From NCBI GenBank assembly GCA_000687975.1, contig JIAB01000001.1, positions 2,890,001-2,954,000 on the forward strand: a stretch of 64,000 bases of DNA. The letters are read 5' to 3'. The notes under the pieces are model-generated. The model ran no database searches, was not told the DNA's origin, and saw only the letters and a list, made by a program, of their open reading frames with translations. A program made the position numbers and the translations under genes. This DNA is from Lachnospiraceae bacterium AC2031 (GTDB taxonomy: Bacteria > Bacillota > Clostridia > Lachnospirales > Lachnospiraceae). This document shows positions 56,425 through 64,000 of the stretch, in pieces. Each line of letters opens with the position of its first letter. The first letter of the stretch is position 1.

Positions 56425-59283
56425 ATGGGGATTACATCAAAGGGAGAAGGAATCTCTTCTGAAAAAAAGAAATATCTGGGTGTTCTTGGGGCCTGGGCAC
56501 TGGCTTTTGGCTGTAGTGTTGGCTGGGGCTCTTTTGTAATGCCAGGAACAACCTTTCTTCCAATAGCGGGACCAATCGGTACTGCTGTCGGTCTAAGCCT
56601 TGGTGGGCTTGTTATGCTGCTACTCGCAGTAAATTACCATTATCTTATGAATAAATATCCAGATGGCGGTGGTGCCTATACATATACGAAGCTTGCCTTC
56701 GGGTATGACCACGGCTTTGTTAGTGCGTGGTTTCTTATACTTACCTACATAGCGATTATCTGGGCAAATGCTACGGCTCTACCTCTTATCATGAGAACAA
56801 TCATTGGAGATACATTTCAGATTGGTTATCTTTATGAGATAGCTGGCTATCCAATCTATGTTGGTGAATTGTTTCTTGCTATAGGAGCGCTTATACTTGC
56901 GGCTCTTGTGTGTCTTTATAGAAAGCCGGCTGAGTGGACTCAGATAATTATGGCGGTTCTTCTTTTTGGTGGTGTTGTTATATGTTTTGCGGCAGCTTCA
57001 GGAAAGCTTGGCGTTGGAGGATATACACCAGCCTTTGCAGAAGATAAGAGTGCTTCGGCTGGAGTGTTCACTATCTTTGCTCTTGCTCCTTGGGCGTTTG
57101 TTGGTTTCGAATCCATCTCTCATAGTTCTGCTGAATCCAAGTTTTCACTAAAGAAATCATTTGGAATACTTGCAGTATCAGTTATAACTGCAACACTTGC
57201 TTATGTATTTCTTACGCTTATGGCTGTAAAGGCTCTTCCGGATGGTTGCAATTCATGGGTGGATTATGTAAGAAACCTTGGGGATTATTCAGGCGTTGCT
57301 TCCCAGCCTACATTTCATGCGGCATATGCTGCTTTGGGAGAGACTGGAAGACTGATACTTGGAGCTGCAGCGATGGGAGCTATATTTACAGGGCTTATAG
57401 GTAACTATATAGCTCTTAGTCGTCTTATTGATTCTATTGCTGAGGATGGACTCTTTCCAAAGTGGTTTGGAGTGAAAAGAGGTATGGTACCTAGAAATGC
57501 TATTCTCGCAATCCTTGTTGTTTCTGCTATATTTCCTTTTCTTGGTCGAACAACCATTAGCTGGATAGTTGATGTTACGACCATAGGTGCGACTATCGCC
57601 TATGCGCTGGCTTCAGCATCTGCATATAAGACTGCAAAGGATGAGAAGAATAGTTATTTTATGTTCTTTGGATTTGTTGGAATAGTTGTGTCAGTTCTTT
57701 TTGCTCTTGCGTTCTTGATACCGAATATTTTTTCGATAACAACACTATCTACGGAATCTTACCTTATACTTTCAATCTGGAGTATTTGTGGACTTCTGTA
57801 TTTTCGTATCTTTCTTAGTGTGGATCATCAGCGTCGTATGGGCAAATCCATCGTGGCATGGGTAGTCCTCTTAGGACTTATTATATATACCTCCAGTATC
57901 TGGATGCACCAGACTATAGGATCAGCCCTGGTGAAGTATGAAAATAACACCGACAAGATTGCTAAATCAGTTCATACAGCTAGTCATATACAGCTTATGC
58001 TCATTATCTTTTCTCTGATCATTCTTCTCAATATATATGGGATCATGCAGAAAAGAGAGAAGACTATCGAAGTTGAGAAAGCACGTGCTGAAAAAACCAG
58101 TCAGGCTAAGTCTAGCTTTTTATCTAATATGAGCCATGAGATCAGAACACCTATGAATGCGATTATAGGACTTCAGAAGCTTGCTCTGAAGGATCCTGAG
58201 TTGAAGCCTGAGACCAGATCTAGTCTTGAAAAGATTGGTGCCAGCGCAAACCATTTGCTTGGACTGATAAATGATATTCTTGATATGAGTCGTATCGAAT
58301 CAGGAAGGATGCAGGTCAGGAAAGAAAAGTTCGATTTTCACGAGCTTCTGAACCAGGTATCTACAATAATAGAAGGACAGTGTCAGGATAAGAGATTGAA
58401 ATATGAATGTAATATCATTGGCGAGGTAAAAGATCATTACGTAGGCGACAGTCTTAAGCTGAGTCAGGTAATGATCAATATTCTTGGAAATGCAGTTAAG
58501 TTTACTAATACCAGGGGAAGTGTTTCACTTACAGTTGAACAGCTTGAAGAACAGGATGATGTATGTAAGATGAAGTTTATCATGAAGGATACAGGAATTG
58601 GTATGGACCCAGAATATATTCCTAAGATCTTTGATACCTTCTCTCAGGAGGATGCCAGCAATACTAACATATACGGTGGAAGTGGTCTTGGAATGGCTAT
58701 TACAAAGAATCTTGTTGGGATGATGGACGGCGAAATATATGTTGAGAGTAAGAAGGGAGAAGGGTCCACATTTACAGTAATTGTTCCGCTTGGTCTTATA
58801 AATGAGACTGTAGCAAATGATGAATCTGAAAAACATATTGAAGAATCATTTAGTGGAGAAGAGATAACTGAGATTCTCTCAGGAAAGAGAGTTCTTATGG
58901 CAGAGGATGTAGAGCAGAATGCGGAGATTCTTACAGACCTTCTGGAGCTTGAGGATATTATCTCAGCCAGGGCGAGAAATGGAGAAGAAGCGGTGATGAT
59001 GTTCTCGAAGAGTGAGCCAGGATTCTATGCGGCCATACTTATGGATGTAAGAATGCCAGTGATGGATGGATTAGAGGCGACTCGCACCATACGTAAGCTG
59101 GGACATCCAGATGCTAAGACTATTCCTATCATTGCGATGACTGCAAATGTATTTGATGAAGATGTGGAACGCTCTATGGAAGCAGGAATGAATGCACATC
59201 TTTCAAAGCCTGTAGAGCCTGATAGATTATATGAAACTATGGCAAGACTGATTAAAGAACAAACTGCCGGGGAGGTGGATTAA
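56425..59283 (+). CDS. APC-type transporter fused to hybrid histidine kinase/receiver
   Basis: The 952-residue protein has an N-terminal amino-acid-polyamine-organocation permease-like domain of about 12 membrane helices (about 15-480). Its first helix is GAWALAFGCSVGWGSFVMPG, followed by PDGGGAYTYTKLAFG and FALAPWAFVGFESISHSSAE. One or two further helices and a coiled linker lead to a HisKA domain with His H571 in SNMSHEIRTPMNAIIGLQ. A HATPase domain with NAVKF, DTGIGM and GGSGLGMAITKNLV follows. The C-terminal receiver has phospho-acceptor Asp D874 in ILMDVRMPVMDG. Either a working permease that also signals, or a permease fold reused as a sensor of amino acids, is plausible. The following SBP-GGDEF gene starts one base after the stop. 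Confidence 0.9.
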   Translation: MGITSKGEGISSEKKKYLGVLGAWALAFGCSVGWGSFVMPGTTFLPIAGPIGTAVGLSLGGLVMLLLAVNYHYLMNKYPDGGGAYTYTKLAFGYDHGFVSAWFLILTYIAIIWANATALPLIMRTIIGDTFQIGYLYEIAGYPIYVGELFLAIGALILAALVCLYRKPAEWTQIIMAVLLFGGVVICFAAASGKLGVGGYTPAFAEDKSASAGVFTIFALAPWAFVGFESISHSSAESKFSLKKSFGILAVSVITATLAYVFLTLMAVKALPDGCNSWVDYVRNLGDYSGVASQPTFHAAYAALGETGRLILGAAAMGAIFTGLIGNYIALSRLIDSIAEDGLFPKWFGVKRGMVPRNAILAILVVSAIFPFLGRTTISWIVDVTTIGATIAYALASASAYKTAKDEKNSYFMFFGFVGIVVSVLFALAFLIPNIFSITTLSTESYLILSIWSICGLLYFRIFLSVDHQRRMGKSIVAWVVLLGLIIYTSSIWMHQTIGSALVKYENNTDKIAKSVHTASHIQLMLIIFSLIILLNIYGIMQKREKTIEVEKARAEKTSQAKSSFLSNMSHEIRTPMNAIIGLQKLALKDPELKPETRSSLEKIGASANHLLGLINDILDMSRIESGRMQVRKEKFDFHELLNQVSTIIEGQCQDKRLKYECNIIGEVKDHYVGDSLKLSQVMINILGNAVKFTNTRGSVSLTVEQLEEQDDVCKMKFIMKDTGIGMDPEYIPKIFDTFSQEDASNTNIYGGSGLGMAITKNLVGMMDGEIYVESKKGEGSTFTVIVPLGLINETVANDESEKHIEESFSGEEITEILSGKRVLMAEDVEQNAEILTDLLELEDIISARARNGEEAVMMFSKSEPGFYAAILMDVRMPVMDGLEATRTIRKLGHPDAKTIPIIAMTANVFDEDVERSMEAGMNAHLSKPVEPDRLYETMARLIKEQTAGEVD

Positions 59284-59284
59284 A

Positions 59285-62200
59285 TTGCGATATAAAAAGA
59301 ATACGAAAAGGTTGATAGTGGTCCTCCTGCTGCTGGCAATGGTGATAAGCACTCTGACGTCATTTACAGTTCGGGCTGAGGAAAAAGAACATAAGGTGGT
59401 ACGTGTCGGCTGGTTTGATTCGTCCTTTAATTATTTTGATGAATTTGGAAGACGATGCGGTATAGATTATGAATATCAGCAGAAGATATCTGCGTATACG
59501 GGCTGGACTTATGAGTATGTTGAGGATAGCTGGCCAAATCTTCTTGAGATGCTTAAAAAAGGAGAGATAGATCTTCTTAGTGACGTTTCTTATAAAGAAG
59601 AACGCGAAGAATATATGTTATACCCGGATCTTCCGATGGGTACAGAATCATATTATATCTTTATAAGTGCAGACAATAGAGAGATAAATATTGAGGATAT
59701 TACGTCACTAGATGGAAAGAAAATTGGTGTAAATAAAGGCAGTATTCAGGAAGGCTTCCTAAAGGATTGGGCTGATAAATATGAAATCCATATCGAAATA
59801 ATACCGCTTACTGTACATGAGGCTGAATCCATGGATATGGTGTTCAGTGGGGAAATTGATGGATATGCGACAATCTATGACTTCGAAGCAGAACAGGAAG
59901 TGATTCCATTTTGCAGGATCGGTGGTTCTGATTATTACTATGCTGTAAATAAGGACCGCGAGGATCTTTTATCAGAGCTTAATATGGCTCTTTCTCAGAT
60001 ACAGTCTGATGATCCATATTTTAATCAGAAGATATCTGATGATCGTCTTTATGGTGACAATATCAATGCTATTCTTTCATCCTCTCAGGAGGAGTGGATC
60101 AGACAGCATGGCACTATTCGTATAGGTTATAGAGATGATTATCTACCTTTCTGTGATGAAGATAATGAAACAGGAGAACTGACAGGTGCACTTAAGGATT
60201 ATCTTGCTCACGCAGAAAATACGTTGGATAGTAGTTATGTAGAATTCGAGACCATATCTTATGATTCAACAAAAGATGCCCTTGCTGCTCTTGAGGCAGG
60301 GGAAGTAGACTGCATATTCCCTGTATATTTCAGCACCTATGATGCAGATCAGCAGGGTATAAGACTTACAGATGCGGCTATGAAAACTGAGATGGTTGCC
60401 ATCATGCGAGAGTCAGATGACAGACGTCTGTCAAAGAGTAGTGACATGACGATGGCAATAAATGATGGAATGATGAACATAGAAACCTTTATTAAGGATG
60501 AGTATCCACTGACTGAAAGAATTCCGTATACGGGTCTTGATAAGTGCTACAAGGCTGTAGCAAATAATGAGGCTGATAGTGTACTTGTCAGCAGTTATAG
60601 GATTCTTCCTGCACAAGATACTCTGGATAAGTATAATCTTTGTTCAGTACCTACAGGAGAGTCTATGCCATTTTCCTTTGGCGTAAAGAAATGGGATACC
60701 GAGCTTTACTTCCTTCTAAACAAAACGGTTAAGACTACAAATAATGAGGATATGGATGCAGCCCTTGCATCTTATATGAAGGTTGATTCAAAGATCTCCT
60801 ATATGAAGTTTTTTAAGGACAACTGGCTTTTAGTTGTTAGTCTTCTCACAGTAGTTTTTGCTGTAGTTATAATCCTTCTTGTTCAAAAGATGAATGCTGA
60901 GCGTACTGCTGCAAAACAGAGACGTCTTCTTATGGAGGCAGAGGAGATAGCTGATCTTAAGCAGACTATTACGTCCCTTCTTGATAATATGCCAGGTATG
61001 AATTATACAAAGGATGCAGAGACAGGTGAATATCTTGCCTGCAATCAGACGTATGCTGAGTACACCAACAAAAAGGATCCGTCAGAAGTTTTTGGTCATA
61101 CAGCAGAGGAACTTTTTGATAGCGAGACCGCAAAACGTATTAATGAAGATGACAAGGTGGCACTGTCCATGGATGGACCATATGTATTCTTTGATGAAAT
61201 GAAGAAGAGTGATGGAACTACCATTCAGACTAAGGTAACTAAGCTTAAATATACTGATGATAAAGGTCGTCTTTGTCTTCTTGGTATGCTTCAGGATGTT
61301 AGTGATACTTTCCGAATATCCAGAGATGATGCAAAAACAAAGGATTCCTATGAAAAAGCAAGGAACAGTGGTTTTATTTTCTCAAACATAGCCCAGGCTC
61401 TGGCTTATGGGTATCTGAATATATATTACATTGATGTCAATACTGAGGAATTTATAGAGTATCGAAATATACCTGGGAAAAATGGACTTACTGAATTACG
61501 ACGTGGATGGCATTTCTTTGAGGCGTGTGTAGATGAGATTGAAGAATTTGTTTATCCAGAGGATAAGGAAGCAGTGATAAAAGCCATGGATCGTAAGACT
61601 CTTGTGGCGGCACTGGAACAGAATGATACATTTATGATGACCACTAGAATCTTTAGAGATGGCGTACCTAGGTATGTGAGTGTGAATGCAACCCGTATGC
61701 AAGAGGATGATCGATATATCATCCTAAGCCTCACTGATGTAGATGAAGAGGTAAAACAACGTAATGCAGCTCAGAAGATGCTTGAAGAGCAGGTTGCTTA
61801 TGACAGAATTACAGCTCTTGCTGGTGAATTCTTTGGTATCTATGTTGTTGATCCTGAGACAGGACAGTACCGTGAGTTTAGTGCAACTGCAGGGTTTAAT
61901 GCATTTGAACTTCCAAGTGAAGGAAAGGACTTCTTTGAAACAGCAAGAAATCATGCGCTTTCTGTTGTTTATCAGGAAGATCAGAATAGATTTCTTTCTA
62001 TGCTTTCAAGAGACAATGTTCTTTCAGAGATTGAGCAGAGTGGAATCTTCACACTTAGCTATCGTTTGTTAACAGATGGAGAACCTCGTTATGTTCAGCT
62101 TAAAGCTGCTATGATCGAAGAACAGGAAGGAACTCGACTAATAGTTGGTATAAATGATATCGATGCTCAGGTTCGTCAGGAAGAAGAGTATGGACGTCGT

Positions 62201-62689
62201 CTTGCTCAAGCTCGTATAGAAGCAAATATTGATGCACTGACAGGTGTTAAAAATAGAAATGCTTATCGTGTATATGAGGAAAGGATCAATGCACAGATAG
62301 ATGTTAATCGTGCACCTGAATTTGCTATTACTATTCTTGATGTAAATGATCTAAAGAAGGTAAATGATACTCAGGGACATAAGGCAGGAGATCAGTATTT
62401 AAGAGATGCATGTAGGATTATATGTTCCACATTTAAACGAAGCCCAGTGTTCAGAGTGGGTGGAGATGAATTCTGTGTTCTGTCTCAAGGTGATGATTAT
62501 GCACGTATCGATGAGCTTATAGAAATGATGAATGCTCATAATGATGATGCTATAGAAAATGGTGGAATCGTTATAGCTGTTGGTATGGCTAGATATGAGA
62601 AGGAATCTACCGTGGCTCCTGTTTATGAGAGAGCGGATCAGACAATGTATGAGAACAAGACTGGTCTTAAAGCTAGAAAAAAAGGATAG
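59285..62689 (+). CDS. Dual solute-binding-domain sensor diguanylate cyclase
   Basis: The 1134-residue protein has a signal peptide, then two consecutive family 3 (amino-acid-type) solute-binding domains outside the membrane (about 35-255 and 265-500; VVRVGWFDSSFNYFDEFG and TIRIGYRDDYLPFCDE). A membrane helix (about 513-535) leads to a PAS domain (LDNMPGMNYTKDAETGEYLA), two of the PAS-like repeats found in the EAL protein at 38864, and a GGDEF domain with intact RVGGDEF (1059-1063). It should convert extracellular ligand binding into cyclic-di-GMP. The TTG start at 59285 has GGAGGT 7 bases upstream and is coupled to the transporter-kinase gene. Confidence 0.9.
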   Translation: MRYKKNTKRLIVVLLLLAMVISTLTSFTVRAEEKEHKVVRVGWFDSSFNYFDEFGRRCGIDYEYQQKISAYTGWTYEYVEDSWPNLLEMLKKGEIDLLSDVSYKEEREEYMLYPDLPMGTESYYIFISADNREINIEDITSLDGKKIGVNKGSIQEGFLKDWADKYEIHIEIIPLTVHEAESMDMVFSGEIDGYATIYDFEAEQEVIPFCRIGGSDYYYAVNKDREDLLSELNMALSQIQSDDPYFNQKISDDRLYGDNINAILSSSQEEWIRQHGTIRIGYRDDYLPFCDEDNETGELTGALKDYLAHAENTLDSSYVEFETISYDSTKDALAALEAGEVDCIFPVYFSTYDADQQGIRLTDAAMKTEMVAIMRESDDRRLSKSSDMTMAINDGMMNIETFIKDEYPLTERIPYTGLDKCYKAVANNEADSVLVSSYRILPAQDTLDKYNLCSVPTGESMPFSFGVKKWDTELYFLLNKTVKTTNNEDMDAALASYMKVDSKISYMKFFKDNWLLVVSLLTVVFAVVIILLVQKMNAERTAAKQRRLLMEAEEIADLKQTITSLLDNMPGMNYTKDAETGEYLACNQTYAEYTNKKDPSEVFGHTAEELFDSETAKRINEDDKVALSMDGPYVFFDEMKKSDGTTIQTKVTKLKYTDDKGRLCLLGMLQDVSDTFRISRDDAKTKDSYEKARNSGFIFSNIAQALAYGYLNIYYIDVNTEEFIEYRNIPGKNGLTELRRGWHFFEACVDEIEEFVYPEDKEAVIKAMDRKTLVAALEQNDTFMMTTRIFRDGVPRYVSVNATRMQEDDRYIILSLTDVDEEVKQRNAAQKMLEEQVAYDRITALAGEFFGIYVVDPETGQYREFSATAGFNAFELPSEGKDFFETARNHALSVVYQEDQNRFLSMLSRDNVLSEIEQSGIFTLSYRLLTDGEPRYVQLKAAMIEEQEGTRLIVGINDIDAQVRQEEEYGRRLAQARIEANIDALTGVKNRNAYRVYEERINAQIDVNRAPEFAITILDVNDLKKVNDTQGHKAGDQYLRDACRIICSTFKRSPVFRVGGDEFCVLSQGDDYARIDELIEMMNAHNDDAIENGGIVIAVGMARYEKESTVAPVYERADQTMYENKTGLKARKKG

Positions 62690-62695
62690 AAGAGT

Positions 62696-64000
62696 ATGTA
62701 TTATTCAACAATCGGTATATTGGCTGTAATAATATTATTCATAGTGAACTGGGATATACTCAAGGGGTTCAATGTTACTTACGATAAGCCTGCATGGAAT
62801 GTGTACAGGCGATTCCTTTATGCTGTCCTGATATATTATCTGACTGATATATTCTGGGGAATTCTTGAGAGTAGAAAACTAGTAACATCCCTCTTTATTG
62901 ATACAACTATTTACTTTGTTGCTATGGCGGTTGGTATATCCTTCTGGGCTGAATATACGGTTGCATATCTAGATGAGAAGACAAAGTTTGGAAAGTTCCT
63001 TATTTATGCAGGAAGAACTATTGCCATCACAATCACAGTAATGGTTATAGTAAATATATTTACTCCTGTACTTTTTACAGTTGATAAAGACTGCGTATAT
63101 CATGACCTTCCTATTCGTGACTTTATGCTGGTATGCCAGATCTGTATGCTTCTTGTCATTTCCATATATGCATTTGTTTGTATGTTCAAACTGGATAGTA
63201 CTGTTCCTAAGCGCACACGATATAAGATACTTGCCTCCTTTGGTTTTATTATGGCGCTTTGTCTTTTTATTCAGCTTTGGTTTCCTTATTTACCTATATA
63301 TTCTATTGCATATATGTTGGGAACTTGTCTTCTTCATTCATTCGTTGCTAATGATGAGAAGGAGGAAAGCAGGCGTCGTGAGGAGGAAGCAAAAAAGATT
63401 GAAGAACTTAAGGAAAGATTCGTATCCCTTCTTGATAATATGCCTGGAATGACATTTACCAAGGAAACAAGTACTGGAAAATATCTTGCCTGCAATCAGG
63501 AGTTTGCCAAGTATGCTCATAAAGCATCTCCTGAGGAAGTGGTAGGACTTACTGATGCAGAGATATTTGATAAAGAGACAGCGGCTCATTTTGTGGAGGC
63601 CGATAGACTTGCGATGTCTCTTAGTAAACCTTACATATTTTTTGAGGATGTACCTGATGCGGCTGGAAATCCAAGACAACTTCAGACAACAAAACTCAAA
63701 TATACAGATACTGCGGGAAGACAGTGCGTTCTTGGTATGTGTCAGGATGTAACGGATATGATACGTGTACAGCATGAACAGGCTATGACCAAGGAAGCTT
63801 ATGAGAATGCTGTTAGTTCAGGACTCATGTTTGCCAATATCGCCCAGACATTAGCTAGGGATTATATTGATATGTATTATATAGATGGGGATTCTGAAGA
63901 GTATATTGAGTATCAAAAGGGTGAGGAAGGTGACGCTCTTAAAGAAATTCGCAGGGGATGGCATTTCTTTAGTGATTGTAAGCTGGAGCTTTCTGAAAGC
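62696..64000 (+). CDS. Membrane PAS sensor protein, cut by window end
   Basis: The ORF starts at ATG 62696 (MYYSTIGILAVIILFIVNWD) and stays open for 435 codons to the last base. It has six to seven membrane helices (about 1-215), a coiled linker, a PAS domain (SLLDNMPGMTFTKETSTG) and the start of a PAS-like repeat (IDMYYIDGDSEEYIEYQKGE; RRGWHFFSDC). From the PAS domain on, it is clearly paralogous to the protein encoded just upstream, with the same order of domains. A GGDEF, EAL or kinase output beyond the window is likely. It lies 6 bases after the previous stop, so it belongs to the same operon. Confidence 0.85.
   Translation, partial: MYYSTIGILAVIILFIVNWDILKGFNVTYDKPAWNVYRRFLYAVLIYYLTDIFWGILESRKLVTSLFIDTTIYFVAMAVGISFWAEYTVAYLDEKTKFGKFLIYAGRTIAITITVMVIVNIFTPVLFTVDKDCVYHDLPIRDFMLVCQICMLLVISIYAFVCMFKLDSTVPKRTRYKILASFGFIMALCLFIQLWFPYLPIYSIAYMLGTCLLHSFVANDEKEESRRREEEAKKIEELKERFVSLLDNMPGMTFTKETSTGKYLACNQEFAKYAHKASPEEVVGLTDAEIFDKETAAHFVEADRLAMSLSKPYIFFEDVPDAAGNPRQLQTTKLKYTDTAGRQCVLGMCQDVTDMIRVQHEQAMTKEAYENAVSSGLMFANIAQTLARDYIDMYYIDGDSEEYIEYQKGEEGDALKEIRRGWHFFSDCKLELSES

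Overview
The window reads as a chromosomal segment of an anaerobic Firmicute, most likely a plant-polysaccharide-degrading member of the Lachnospiraceae (Butyrivibrio/Pseudobutyrivibrio-like). This is an inference from the moderately AT-rich coding style, the V-type ATPase, the split transketolase, the YesN/YesM-type regulator pair, many sugar ABC transporters and many cyclic-di-GMP proteins. No phage, transposase, integrase or CRISPR array was found.

Layout. 1-1630: 3' part of a 23S rRNA gene, a terminator with no 5S gene before it, tRNA-Trp and a second terminator. 1681-4201: D-lactate dehydrogenase and a membrane diguanylate cyclase. 4276-24429: a large L-arabinose/pentose locus with a GH43 arabinosidase-type enzyme, AraB-type kinase, AraD, a two-component system with its own sugar-binding lipoprotein, a YtfQRT-YjfF-like ABC transporter, transaldolase, split transketolase, an L-fucose/L-arabinose isomerase-family protein, xylulokinase and mutarotase. 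24924-28352: a CUT1-type ABC importer without ATPase, followed by a convergent AraC regulator. Four promoters across this region share one geometry: direct repeats 21 bp apart, then a -10 box 34 bp after the proximal repeat begins. They look like one AraC-type regulon, probably that of the YesN-like regulator.

29553-38727: a complete V-type ATPase operon (H-I-K-E-C-F-A-B-D). Its c-ring subunit keeps the Na+ ligands of the Enterococcus hirae enzyme. Two large, highly structured intergenic elements interrupt the operon, between K and E and between B and D. A related-looking hairpin array lies at 24428-24616.

38864-44820: a 1281-residue EAL protein with four repeated sensor domains, a 48-residue zinc-ribbon protein, and a cytosolic sugar-sensor/GGDEF fusion on the minus strand. 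45057-54204: galactoside use (GH2 beta-galactosidase, GPH symporter, GH36 alpha-galactosidase) followed by small metabolic genes. 54433-64000: a DUF3795-like protein, an AraC regulator, and a signalling cluster. The cluster holds an HPt protein, a 952-residue fusion of an amino-acid-permease-like transporter to a hybrid histidine kinase, a dual solute-binding-domain GGDEF protein, and a membrane PAS protein cut by the window end.

The most unusual items are the transporter-kinase fusion with its neighbouring HPt and ligand-sensing cyclase, the 21-bp-repeat regulon, and the structured elements inside the V-ATPase operon.
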